NCBI GenBank assembly: GCA_033085395.1 | Contig: JANQBS010000622.1 | Span: 1 to 10,963 of the forward strand | Reading direction: 5' to 3' | From: Xanthoparmelia taractica | Taxonomy: Eukaryota; Ascomycota; Lecanoromycetes; Lecanorales; Parmeliaceae | DNA length: 10,963 nucleotides | In this document: positions 1-8,265 of the stretch, in pieces | How the letters are laid out: the number at the start of each line of letters is the position of its first letter | How positions within the stretch are numbered: position 1 is the first letter of the stretch | Program-made: the position numbers and the translations under genes | Notes under the pieces: model-generated | Seen by the model: only the letters and a program-made list of their open reading frames with translations | Database searches by the model: none | Told to the model about the DNA's origin: nothing

Positions 1-1064
1 AATTTTTTAAAAAAAGTTGAAAAAAAGTTGAAAACGACTATATTCAATAGATACCACACCTTTCCGACCCGTAGATAAATTAACAAATTCGTCTCTATTC
101 TTATAGCTTTAGCTTTCGTTATAAGAATATTATCTTTGCGTTTAGAGTGTTTATTTTAAGCTAAAGTATTAGATACGAAAGATTTCTAAGTAATATCTCG
201 CTTAATAATTAGATTTATAAATTCCTAGTCTAATAACTTCTTATTATTCGATCTAATAAATATAATAATATTATTAAAGCGTTTATTAATAATCTTAAGT
301 GCTTAACGAAGCACACTTATTACTACTAACTTATTTCGATAAATAAAGATTATATAAAAATTCTTTTCGCTATATGCAACGTGTAAGATTTATTCGTATT
401 TATTTAATACTACTATCAACTAAATAAGATCGTATATAATTCGATAGAAGAGTTTATCGAAGATTTCTACTTTAAACGGTAATCTAGATATAATGCGATG
501 GGCTTTTAATACTATATATACTTCACACTCGTTAATAACAGAGACTTTATTCTTATTAGTTATCTCTATTTCCTTAGCTACTTCTATAAGATACTAAATA
601 GAGTTATTACTAGCATAAGCGAGAAGCTAATATTAATTACGTGTAATTTTTAATCTAACTAAGATAGACGTAGCGAGAATAAGTATCGAATTATTTTTAA
701 TTGTGTTATCTTCCAGTAGATAGTGTTCATTAATTCTAATAAACGTTATAACTATCTAGTCTTATCGATAAAAACGACGATTCTTACTATTAATGTACAT
801 TCCCTTATTCTCAAGAATACTATATAAGACTAGATTAACTATAAAGTTAGGAATATATATCACGTTAATGAGTTCGATATTAATCTTTATCTTATTTCCT
901 CTATTAATAGTAATATAGATTTTTCCGAATATTATTATTTATTTCACTCGAGTGTCTATAGTGAGTGTAGATTTATCTATGTAGTCACGCTTCTTAATAA
1001 ACCTATATTTCATAATATTATTGCAGACGTAAGCACCTAACCCGTTATCGGCGATCTATAATAA
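1..1064 (-). pseudogene. RIP-degraded Ty1/Copia retrotransposon pol relic (protease to integrase), runs off left edge
   Basis: Read on the minus strand in one constant frame from 1058 to the left edge, this stretch follows the order of a Copia polyprotein. A retropepsin-like motif IADNGLGAYVCN lies at 1055-1020, where the family has an Asp-Ser-Gly active site. Next comes a stretch containing INVIYIPNF, then LLAYASNN (626-603), typical of the GAG pre-integrase domain. KAHRIISR follows at 506-483, just after the zinc-binding Cys region. The integrase core begins with FYRIIYDLI (449-423), whose Asp (431-429) would be the first catalytic residue. FIRSNNKK (260-237) has Asn where the second catalytic Asp is expected, and HSKRKDN (149-129) has Lys where the Glu is expected. 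Many TAA/TAG stops interrupt the frame, at places where Gln or Trp would fit. The element is therefore dead. Reverse transcriptase and RNase H would lie beyond the left edge. The family call is confident from motif order; exact ends are not. Confidence 0.8.
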
Positions 1065-2204
1065 GCGAAGATTACAATTTACTATAAAAACTCCGCTAAC
1101 GAAGTAATTAAACGAGAGTTCTTCTAATTAATTTCCTTCTGATTTGTTACTATTCTTTATCTCCCTCTCTCTTACTCTCTTAAGTACTTTATTCACGATT
1201 TACTTAATCTTTAAGTCTTTTAAAGTCTTCTTAACTTTCTTTTAAACTACTAAATTAAATTTAAAATTAATTAATCTATTAGGCCGATCAAAACGAATAT
1301 AATCGCACTCGTTAAATTATTCGATCTTTTTATATATATACTAAGGGATTTTTTAAGATTTATTCTTATATATTAATTCTTCTTTAATTATAAAAATAAA
1401 GTGTTAAACTAATAAACGAGATTTATAATTATTATAAAGCTTTATAGAGTAACGAAACTTCTCTATTACATTAAAGAGTAGCTCTTCGTAATCTATAGCT
1501 ATCTTAAGCATATATTCGTGAATTTTAATAAGTATTAAATCGTGTTTGCTAATTATTAAAAGAAAGTCACGATAATAGCGACGTATATCGACGACTTCTA
1601 CGACTCTATACTCTTTAGTCACTTGATATATCTATATTTATTCATCAAGTCACGCTTTAACGTTTTACTTATTCTCTAAATAACGACTAAGCTTAATATA
1701 TTATATTTTAAGATCTAGTATTCGTTCTTAATCTAATAAAGCGAGCCTTGCTTTAAGAACTCGAAAATAGTTTTATAAATAAACTTTAGTCTTTTAAATA
1801 AAGATATTATTTGAGATAGTAATAATATTATAAATAAAGTCGATTATTTTTATAAAGATATTGTATTGTTTCTTTTATTCTTTTAGATCAATTTTAAATT
1901 CGTTCTTTTTAACTTTATAGAGTGAAATAATAATAGATTATATAGCTAAATTCTCTAATAGATTAAGTAATAACTTAATTAACTTAATCTTAAGATATAT
2001 AAATCTAACTAATTTAAATAAATTAATTTACTTTTATATCTAATACTTAATAGCCTTGCTTTTAATAATAATAAGTTATTAATCTTAGTTCTTTACTATA
2101 ATTAGCTTAAGATCTCGTTTACTTATCTTAATAGATAAACGTCTTTTAAAGAAAAAAGAGAAAAGAAGCTATAAGAAAATAATGCTTTTATATCTTATAA
2201 TAAC
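1065..2204 (-). other. AT-rich RIP-mutated DNA, probable gag part of the Copia relic
   Basis: The stretch lies between the protease motif and the repeat/LTR zone, where a Copia element carries gag. It is heavily AT-rich and full of stops in all frames. I cannot read a CCHC zinc knuckle or another gag motif. A 72-codon open frame on the minus strand (1622-1404) has biased composition (Ile, Tyr, Lys, Leu) and matches nothing I recognise. It is most likely a chance opening in the relic. Assignment to gag rests on position only. Confidence 0.4.
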
Positions 2205-2440
2205 GTTCTTCTTAGTGAATATTTAAGTGTAAATATATAAATAATACTTAATAAAGTAATATAGAATATCTCCTTCGTGAATATTTCGTTATTAGACGTG
2301 ATTTCTTAGAATATTTCCTCGTAAATATTTCTAGCAAAGTAATATAAATCTTTCGTGAATATTTCGTTATTGAATGTTTCGTTATTGAATATAAATAATC
2401 CTTAGAATATTCCTCAGAATGTTTCGTGAATATTTCTATT
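2205..2440. repeat. Short direct repeats of a TTCGTGAATATTT motif
   Basis: A perfect 20-bp sequence, TTCGTGAATATTTCGTTATT, occurs at 2274-2293 and 2352-2371. The second copy is followed at once by a partial echo (GTTTCGTTATTGAAT, about 2376-2390). Further partial copies occur near 2211-2224 (TTAGTGAATATTT) and 2421-2437 (GTTTCGTGAATATTTCT). In minus orientation the array lies just inside the candidate LTR, in the untranslated leader of the Copia relic. Confidence 0.6.
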
Positions 2441-2640
2441 TGATGTTGAGTGTCGAGTCACGGTCCGTCTAGGAAGTTAGTCTAGGCTTCTTTTATAGTG
2501 TAAGAGTGACTGTAGGGGTATACGATATCGGGCTTATAACTGTTAGACTTGATAGGGACGTGTCTGAGTAGGGATATAATTCATTGAGTGACTCTCTAAG
2601 TGTCTATCCAGCAAGTATAAGTCTATCTAGAATAGTGGCA
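2441..2640 (-). mobile_element. Candidate 5' LTR of the minus-strand Copia relic
   Basis: This 200-bp segment differs from the RIP-ruined DNA on its left and from the balanced island on its right. A TGTTGAG terminus at 2444-2450 would give a CAACA inner end on the minus strand, and possible outer ends are CA dinucleotides near 2612 or 2640. It sits where the 5' LTR of the minus-strand element should be. RIP marks look one-sided: in 2441-2580 I count 11 TG against 1 CA. No primer-binding site or second LTR copy is visible, so the boundaries and the LTR call itself are tentative. Confidence 0.35.
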
Positions 2641-3250
2641 AAATGCCAAGAATGCTTAGTCATCCACGCTAGTGCGGGGAATGCTGAACTCCTATTGGCT
2701 GCAAGCAAATAGATGAACTTCTGTGCTACCAACAGCCTGTCAGGGCTGACATATGGCTTTAGTGTGGTAACTCTCATCACCACAAAGAAAGTACTGTGGC
2801 TATATTATACGAACCCCAGTTCGACAAGAGCTCGAAGGGTGGTAGCGACGTGACGATTGCATCCAAATATGATATGTTGGAGTATTCAGGGCATTCCATG
2901 CATATCTATGCTTTCATCTGATGTTTGCTAGCTAGTCTTTGTTCATCATGAGGTCTCATACCCAGGATTCCCACACATAGATAATCATGCTTCCTATCAT
3001 TCTTTGCTGCACCCGGAGGCCTCAAATATCTCCAGAGGTAACTCACTACTAAAAACTGGATACCCAACAAAAGCTTGCAAGCATCGAGATTATAATCGCT
3101 CGAGTATCAACAGCATCCCTTACACCGAAGACATACCCATAGTACGGAGCACGACTTCACACTAGCGCTGGGCAAAAGCTTTGCACTCTCCTGGGAAACG
3201 CAGGCAAGGTACAACTGGTAACTGGAAGAGAGAGTTTCTGAAACTTGCCA
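2641..3250. other. Base-balanced intergenic DNA, no gene recognised
   Basis: This is the left end of the island. CA and TG dinucleotides are present at ordinary frequency, so RIP has not affected it strongly. All frames are broken at short intervals, and I see no conserved protein motif, tRNA fold or rRNA. It could hold regulatory DNA or a decayed non-coding remnant. Confidence 0.5.
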
Positions 3251-3285
3251 TTACCTTATCTTACCTTATCTTACCTTACCTTATC
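3251..3285. repeat. TTACCTTATC microsatellite-like tandem repeat
   Basis: Two perfect copies of TTACCTTATC (3251-3260 and 3261-3270) are followed by TTACCTTACCTTATCC. The array is built from alternating TTACC and TTATC pentamers. It is a simple low-complexity repeat at the start of the C-rich tract. Confidence 0.8.
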
Positions 3286-3360
3286 CACGTAATCATCTTC
3301 TCAACATCTCAAACCCCCATCCTAACGGAATCACCTTTGAAGTTCGTATCCCAATCAGTC

Positions 3361-3540
3361 CACGCACCCACCATACACATATCTCCCCAAAACCATCACC
3401 CCAAACCCCAAACCCATCTCCCTCCCATCAAAACTCCCCAGCATTTATCAACCCCCAACCATCCCCCCCTCTTCCCCTACCCCCCCTCCCCTACCCCCCC
3501 TCCCCTACCCAACCGACCCAACCAACGCAATCCCCCAAAC
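3361..3540. repeat. Strongly C-rich, G-poor tract with a 14-bp tandem repeat (3473-3510)
   Basis: In 180 bases the plus strand has only four G residues and is dominated by C with A. Within it TCCCCTACCCCCCC is repeated twice perfectly and a third time in part (3473-3510). The minus strand therefore carries several runs of three or more G close together, a classical G-quadruplex pattern. An open frame crosses it on the plus strand (3181-3765) only because such DNA rarely makes stop codons. Fungal promoters and leaders are often pyrimidine-rich, but no convincing gene starts downstream. Confidence 0.75.
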
Positions 3541-4653
3541 CCTACCCAGCAGCGTCCGGCGGGCTCGAGAATACTTGTAGCTTACATGTGTATGCATCAT
3601 AACCAGCTTCCTCCAACCCAGCGGATTATGAGTCTTTTGCCCATATCCGTGTCCACGTCAAGTTATCATTGTAGAAGTGCTATCCGAAGGACAGCCTTTC
3701 AGAATGTTTGGATGTGGAGATGGGATAGAGGAGATGTAAAAAGGCTTTGGAGGACTGGGGACTAGGTGAGCGGTGAGGAATAGGCGTAGTGGTGTTATCT
3801 GGGATCCGGCTGTGGTGGGGTTTGCAAATATTGAAAGTATCTTGGGATAGACGGGGTGGAGGATGACGTTGTGTGCGTGCTTTTCGTTTGTGGAGTTGCG
3901 TGTTGTATATAGTTGATGGGAAGACGCGATGTCAGTGTAGACTTACAGAACCGTGGGAATGGAGATGAGATGAGATGGATGTTTCGACGGCAGACCCAGA
4001 TAATAGATAGCTCGCTCTAGAGACACGATAGGCCAGAGGGGTAAAAGGGCGGATAGATCTTCAGTGGAAAGAGTGTGCATGAGTTGTCGTATCTTTGACT
4101 CTGCTATGTGACATGCGTGAAGTCGCTATTATATCGTGATTACAATGACTTCATCTCATAGTGAAATTATCGTGCTTTATATAATATAGTACAGTTTTAT
4201 CTAAAACCCAGACACGTCAGAGAAGCCCTTTGTCGCCCATTATTAAAGCCGTTTCGGAAGCAAAGGCGGAAAAACTTATTTTTGGTGCCAGAGTCTTTGA
4301 CAGTTGCTGCTACTCCGACGTATACAAATACGAACGGTGCCAGACAACATGGAAGACGGGGCCGAGTATGTAAAGTGGGTGGTTCCTGCGGTCTAACGGC
4401 CCTGCATCCCATCCCAGTATAAAACAAAACGGGCGAATTGGCAATTCGTATCGAGAAGGCGACCGATTAGCCTGCCATGCACAAGATGCCAAAATGGGGT
4501 TGGAGACTCCGATTCCCTCAGGCTAGAGAGGTAACTCCATCTTCGGCACTCATCAGAGTAGCACAATACGTTCCTTCGCTTGCTAACACCTTCAGTGGTG
4601 ATACTGAAACTTTCTGCTGTTGCCCGTCATCATCGATCTAGTCAGCTCCGACG
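3541..4653. other. Intergenic stretch downstream of the kelch gene, no gene recognised
   Basis: The plus strand turns G-rich from about 3690 to 4060, the reverse of the C-rich tract before it. Small symmetries are present: TGAAGTC at 4118-4124 faces GACTTCA at 4147-4153, and CGAATT-GGC-AATTCG spans 4434-4448. Minus-strand open frames at 4197-4427 and 4310-4492 are 60-76 codons long, overlap one another and show no family features. The right part should contain the 3' untranslated region and polyadenylation site of the kelch gene, which ends at 4654. I cannot pinpoint a signal. Confidence 0.5.
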
Positions 4654-6743
4654 TCAATCCCGATGATAGTATTGGAATGCCTGCAGTTCCGCTGGCGCTG
4701 CTTTGTGCTCCAATTCCGCTGCCGCTGTTTTCTGCCCCAGTTCCGGAACACCCTGCGCGTACCCATCCAGTTCTTCCACCCCGCTAGTTCCGTCCATCTC
4801 TGAAAGCTTCTTGAGATTCAACCGGGCAACATCTTTGACTTGTGTAATGTTTTTGCCATTCCGCGTACTCCAGTGCCTTTTGAAAAGATAGCCAATGCCA
4901 GCGGCAATTACTAAGAAGGCTGCGGATACACCGAGAGCGATGCCTGCTATTGCTCCCGCTTGAAAACTATGAGATGGAGACGTTCTAGATGTTGGGGACT
5001 CAGACGGTGTAAGGTTTGGATGGTCAGAAGATTTGCTGGAAGAGGCAGACGCTTCATAATGGTTAGTAAGCTCCTACTAATCAAGTCTTGGGGATGAGGA
5101 AGAGACTGACTGCTGTTCGTAAAATGTGTAACCTGCAAAAGCGCCGAAACTTGCGGTGTGAGATGGCTCGTGTAGGATCTGTGTTCCTTTCAGCAAAATA
5201 GTCCCTAGCAGCACCACCTGTGATACCGCTCACCCATTGGATTGCGAGTAGAATTTTTTCACCACGTCGGACTGCTCGTACGGCGGGGCTCTAGCCGTAT
5301 ATTGGTCTGAAAAGACCAGAGTTGTCATGTCGAATATTGCTAAGCCCTGCGCAAACGGATCTGGAGAGCTATCGAAGGTACTTGCAATGATGTCTGGGAT
5401 GTTCCCACCGGCTACCTGCGAATTCGAGTCAACGCCACCAATAGTGAGTATCTGACTTCCCCCAACAGCGTTACAAGAAAGCGCATGTCGAGGGTTCTCG
5501 GGGTTGTAAGGAACGCTGATCCAATGAAACGCGGGTAAAGTGAGGATATTGATCGTGTCATATTGAATAGCTGCTGGGCCAAGATGGGTACCCCAACCCG
5601 CATAAACGAATCTATTGAACCGTCAGCTTTGAGCAGATAAGCTTGCGAAATCTTAGGCATCTAACATTTCGTATGTGCCATTGGTCGAGTTAACACCAGC
5701 AGTACAGAATTCTACCCTGGGACTTGGTTTGCTCCCAGTGGTTGTTTGGTTCCACCATTCTTGCTTCGCAGGATCGAAAACCGAGACTGTCCCAAAGTCG
5801 ATCAACCCAGCAGTAACGCCATCGTTTCCTATTCCATTTTGCCCTCCCATCGCGATGTGTATACCTGCCGGCCCAAATGATGGAACATATTGCAGGGCGC
5901 CTTTATAGATACTGCCAGTGGCATTACAGCATTGGACACTGTGGTTGGAGAAAAGTCGGGATCCCATATCAAATTGAACCATGCCAGGAATGAGATTCTC
6001 AGGCGAGGCCCACCCATTCCACTCTGTAGTGATGCCCCCGAGGACCCAGGCACTAGTGGAGCCAAAGGCCATGAGCGGCTGGCCAGGACGTGTCAGCTGG
6101 GACCATACAGACGACTGGGCAGGAATGATTTCGTTCCAGGCTCCACTTCCGGATCCATCAGGCTTGAAGGTCCAAAGCGACAGTGGAGGTAGGTTGGGGT
6201 CGTCGCCGAAAGAGGAATTCCAGCCTGCAAAACCAGAGTAAATGAGATCCTCCGCTTGGTGGTACCAGAGGGAAGGACTGTTTAGATTCGGTGCGCCGTT
6301 GGGTTTGGTCGTAGATTGTATGGCGACTGTAGCATTGGTCCAGTTCTGAGAGAGGTCGATAGAGAGCAATGTTGATGCTAAGCCGTGGAACATTAGCCAC
6401 GGTAGGCACTTCCATGGCGCAAAACGCGCACCGTATTGAAATTGCGGCGTCCCATTACTCATGAATGAGAACTCCCCTCCATCAATGTAAACCCAGTCCC
6501 CTGCAACGACGGCTACAGAGTGAACGTCAATTCTTGCTCTAGCTAGCTCTGAGTCCGGCACTTACACGCTTGGTAACCGCGGCGAAGGAACTCGGAGGCT
6601 GCGATGACACCGGGAGCTTGACGGGCTTCTATTATGTTTGGTGGAGGAGACCGGCTAAACGAAGATGCTGATACAAAAGAAGTATGCGCTATCAAGAGGA
6701 ATTGACTGACGACTGTGGGATACCAGAAAAGGGAAAACCTCAT
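4654..6743 (-). CDS. Secreted kelch/beta-propeller protein with C-terminal transmembrane anchor, six exons, 604 aa
   Basis: My gene model joins exons 6743-6566, 6512-6432, 6377-5666, 5611-5234, 5178-5111 and 5051-4654 (1815 nt with stop). ATG at 6743 has ATCACC before it and opens a signal peptide (residues 1 to about 26, hydrophobic core FLLIA). FLRRGYQASVVAGDWVYIDGG (50-72) starts the propeller. Repeat strands ending in Gly-Gly or a similar turn follow: YSGFAG (133-138), WVLGG (197-201), IAMGG (261-265), IFVYAGWG (324-331) and ILTIGG (378-383). They resemble the kelch / galactose-oxidase central-domain fold, but no copper-site residues can be claimed. Many Asn-X-Ser/Thr sites suggest a glycosylated, extracellular domain. 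A Ser/Thr/Pro stalk (about 473-504) leads to a membrane helix (505-529, GAIAGIALGVSAAF then LVIAAGIGYLF) and a cytoplasmic tail with FKRH and repeated AEL motifs. The expected topology is type I at the plasma membrane. Members of this fungal family are usually uncharacterised. No stop or frameshift remains after splicing, so the gene looks intact. Function is unknown; ligand binding or adhesion is inference. Confidence 0.87.
5052..5110 (-). other. Intron 5 of the kelch gene (59 nt)
   Basis: GTCAGT donor, ACTAAC branch site about a dozen bases before the GAAG acceptor. It removes the adjacent TAG TAG stops (5079-5074) and restores the frame of the stalk and membrane exon. The more 3' CCAG acceptor at 5036 does not keep frame with this donor. 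Confidence 0.8.
5179..5233 (-). other. Intron 4 of the kelch gene (55 nt)
   Basis: GTGAGC donor right after FYSQSN, a TGCTGAA branch-like sequence, and ACACAG acceptor. It removes the in-frame TGA at 5232-5230 and changes frame into the short exon that encodes SYTSHLTPQVSALLQVTHF. Confidence 0.8.
5612..5665 (-). other. Intron 3 of the kelch gene (54 nt)
   Basis: GTTAGA donor, perfect CTGAC branch site, AATAG acceptor. Two in-frame stops (5655-5653 and a TGA further on) are removed. The junction gives GTYEIFVYAGWG, a clear kelch strand. Confidence 0.9.
6378..6431 (-). other. Intron 2 of the kelch gene (54 nt, no in-frame stop)
   Basis: GTGCGC donor, GGCTAATG branch region, TTAG acceptor. The length is a multiple of three and no stop codon lies inside, so a simple ORF caller reads through it and inserts 18 foreign residues (GARFAPWKCL and following). 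Removing it gives QYASTLLSIDLS, which fits the family's repeat pattern. Confidence 0.75.
6513..6565 (-). other. Intron 1 of the kelch gene (53 nt)
   Basis: GTAAGT at the 5' end, TTGAC as likely branch site, and CTGTAG at the 3' end. Splicing joins phase 1 to give a Ser codon and places the RR pair 12 residues before YIDGG, the usual spacing in the family. A later CAG acceptor at 6501 also keeps the frame but would delete SVVAG, so I rejected it. Confidence 0.75.
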
Positions 6744-6805
6744 GGTGATTTGGGAGAAGCAAAAAAGATGAAGGGAAATGCTCAGAAACCCAAGACGAAC
6801 ATGCC
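6744..6805 (-). promoter_or_regulatory. Pyrimidine-rich 5' leader of the kelch gene
   Basis: On the minus strand, the bases just before the ATG at 6743 are rich in T and C (runs such as CTTTTTTGCTTCTCCC). Pyrimidine-rich leaders are typical just upstream of start codons in filamentous fungi. An upstream in-frame ATG at 6824 would put 27 extra residues before the signal peptide, so the downstream start is preferred. Confidence 0.45.
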
Positions 6806-6853
6806 TCTTTCTTTCTTGAGGCACGGAGAGAATCTTACATGTTCAGCTCATAG

Positions 6854-6900
6854 GTGCATGGACCAGTCATTGATGTGCCACGGGCTTACGGCCCATGCAC
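6854..6900. repeat. 8-bp inverted repeat GTGCATGG / CCATGCAC upstream of the kelch gene
   Basis: GTGCATGG at 6854-6861 is mirrored by CCATGCAC at 6893-6900, about 110-160 bp upstream of the start codon. The right arm also takes part in a small imperfect hairpin, CACGGGC-TTACG-GCCCATG. A regulatory role is possible but not shown. The rest of 6806-7038 has no recognisable gene. Confidence 0.4.
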
Positions 6901-7038
6901 GATTGCGGAGTCAAATGTTTGAAACTGAGCTCGTCCGACCAGAATTCTCCTATCATTGGTGCTGAGTGAGTGATAACCATAATAATCAAAAACATAATAA
7001 CGAACTTACGTTGCCAATGGTTGACGCAACTTACCACA

Positions 7039-7566
7039 TTACGTGCTTGTCGCACGAGGTAGCAGCCGAGCTGAAACGAGGCAGAAGAGCCCCAGCCCTA
7101 ATGTTTTTTCCTTTTTCCTTTTTCCTTTTGGGGCAACAAGGCTACCGATCCTCGTCAATAGGCTTACATTAAAGGATGAACTTAAGGGGTAGAAAAGCAA
7201 GGCTACGCATGACCGATAGGCTCCTTGAACTGGTCCATATGGTTTTTCTGTTTCTGGCTCTGGCTTCGGCTCTCCGTAATCTGGGGGCCGTAGTACAACC
7301 TTGTTAGCGGAGCACTCAGCTTTCCAGTCAATGGGGCTGAGTTGGAGCTCAGGGAGCTTAGGATACTCCGAGGGCTGAGTCAGCAATGCATGGAGCAGAT
7401 TTGAGGTTCCTTTCCGAGTGTCTGAGCCAGTCAAGTTCACGGACAGAGAGTCAGGCATTTCTTGGGACAGCCTAATACCATAGAAGCCCATGCTATTGGA
7501 CAGAGCTCCGCAAAGCCTCAAGCTGACAGTCAATCGGACGTTAAGCCACCTGAGAAGAGCACGCAT
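7039..7566 (-). CDS. Hypothetical open frame, 175 codons, unrecognised
   Basis: A continuous minus-strand frame in balanced DNA, longer than chance would often give. The middle is acidic and proline-rich (for example PPDYGEPKPEPETEKPYG), with a basic KGKRKKEK patch near the C-terminal end. That patch comes from a (CCTTTTT)n simple repeat at 7104-7129, which weakens the coding case. There is no signal peptide, membrane segment or family motif that I recognise. A start at an internal Met (MGFYGIRLSQ) is as likely as the first one. It could be a lineage-specific gene, an exon of a larger gene, a decayed fragment or chance. It lies upstream of the kelch gene on the same strand. Confidence 0.25.
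   Translation of the reverse strand: MRALLRWLNVRLTVSLRLCGALSNSMGFYGIRLSQEMPDSLSVNLTGSDTRKGTSNLLHALLTQPSEYPKLPELQLSPIDWKAECSANKVVLRPPDYGEPKPEPETEKPYGPVQGAYRSCVALLFYPLSSSFNVSLLTRIGSLVAPKGKRKKEKTLGLGLFCLVSARLLPRATST
7104..7129. repeat. CCTTTTT short tandem repeat
   Basis: Three units of CCTTTTT or CCTTTT follow a T run (7104-7129). It is a simple sequence repeat inside the unrecognised open frame. Confidence 0.75.
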
Positions 7567-7840
7567 TTATCTCATCAAATTATTGTAGATAGACAGCTGT
7601 TCCATGTATCGGAGCTCAGCCTCTCCTTAGGCTTATTCGAGAAGCATGAGCCCACCCGGCATTGTTCGGTTGTGCCATCGCGGCTGTCACAGCCCATCTT
7701 GGCAAGAAAAGAAGACAGAAATCTGCCCCCAGCTTAGTGTGGTGCTCACCCGAGGATATCGCTTTTAGGTACGAGCTGGGTGATAGAAAAATAACGCAGC
7801 ACCCTCACCAAGGTAATCAGCATCTCGGCCGAATAAACAC
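7567..7840. other. Right end of the balanced island, no gene recognised
   Basis: The composition is still balanced and only short overlapping frames are present. The change to RIP-type DNA is abrupt, at about 7840-7880, after CTCGGCCGAATAAACACGC. No terminal inverted repeat or target-site duplication is visible at the junction. Confidence 0.45.
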
Positions 7841-8265
7841 GCTTATCTTTTATTCTTTTATTTATCTTAACTTTGAATATAATTAAATATTTAAAAAAAT
7901 ATACGCGCGCCCTTCGCGTTTTCTTATATAGTCTTATTTAAGTAATCTTAAAAATAATTATTATAATAAGATATAAAGAAAAGCGATACGTCGCGACGAT
8001 TACTATTATTATAATATTTGTTCTCGATTGTTTTTCTATTTTATATAATTATAAATTAAAAAGAAGTATTAATAAAGAAGCTTTTAAAGAGAATTAAAAT
8101 TAAATTTTAAAACGTTACGAGAAATAAGTATAAATATTAGCTCGATTTTATTTAAATATTTATATTAATTTAATTAAATAGATAAATAGATAATATTAAG
8201 AAGAAGAAGAAGCGCGATACGAGAGTAATACTTTTCGATAATATTATTACGATCGACGTATATTA
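7841..8265. other. RIP-mutated DNA leading into the DUF3435 relic
   Basis: The stretch is AT-rich with CpG kept. In 8041-8280 I count ten CG, one CA and no TG. It may contain the 5' part of the relic gene that follows, in the same orientation, but I read no specific motif. Confidence 0.5.

Noticed and set aside
1404..1622. 72-codon minus-strand frame in the left AT-rich block
   Set aside because: Biased composition within RIP DNA, no motif, and stops in the same frame on either side. Probably a chance opening.
2790..2835. tRNA-like CGAACCCCAGTTCGA sequence
   Set aside because: It recalls a T-arm but no acceptor stem, D-arm or anticodon arm can be folded around it.
3181..3765. 194-codon plus-strand open frame
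   Set aside because: It begins with TTG, and its length comes from the C-rich repeat tract, which rarely makes stops. The Pro/His/Asn-rich translation has no family features.
4197..4492. Two overlapping minus-strand frames (76 and 60 codons) downstream of the kelch gene
   Set aside because: Short, overlapping, with no conserved motif. They more likely lie in the 3' flank of the kelch gene.
5036..5233. Single 198-nt intron between the propeller and the stalk of the kelch gene
   Set aside because: It keeps frame, but two short introns (5179-5233 and 5052-5110) fit better. Both have good donors and branch sites, and they recover an exon with THLTPQV-like family sequence, SHLTPQVSALLQ.
5675..6241. 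Plus-strand open frames of 77-100 codons opposite the kelch gene
   Set aside because: They are antisense shadows of exon 3, with no family motif or start context.
6501..6565. 65-nt version of intron 1 ending at the CAG at 6501
   Set aside because: In frame, but it removes SVVAG and shortens the RR-to-YIDGG spacing. The TAG acceptor at 6513 gives the usual 12-residue spacing.
4654..6743. Kelch gene as a pseudogene with RIP stops (TGA at 5232, TAG TAG at 5079-5074)
   Set aside because: All in-frame stops fall inside well-formed introns, and the spliced frame is open over 604 codons.
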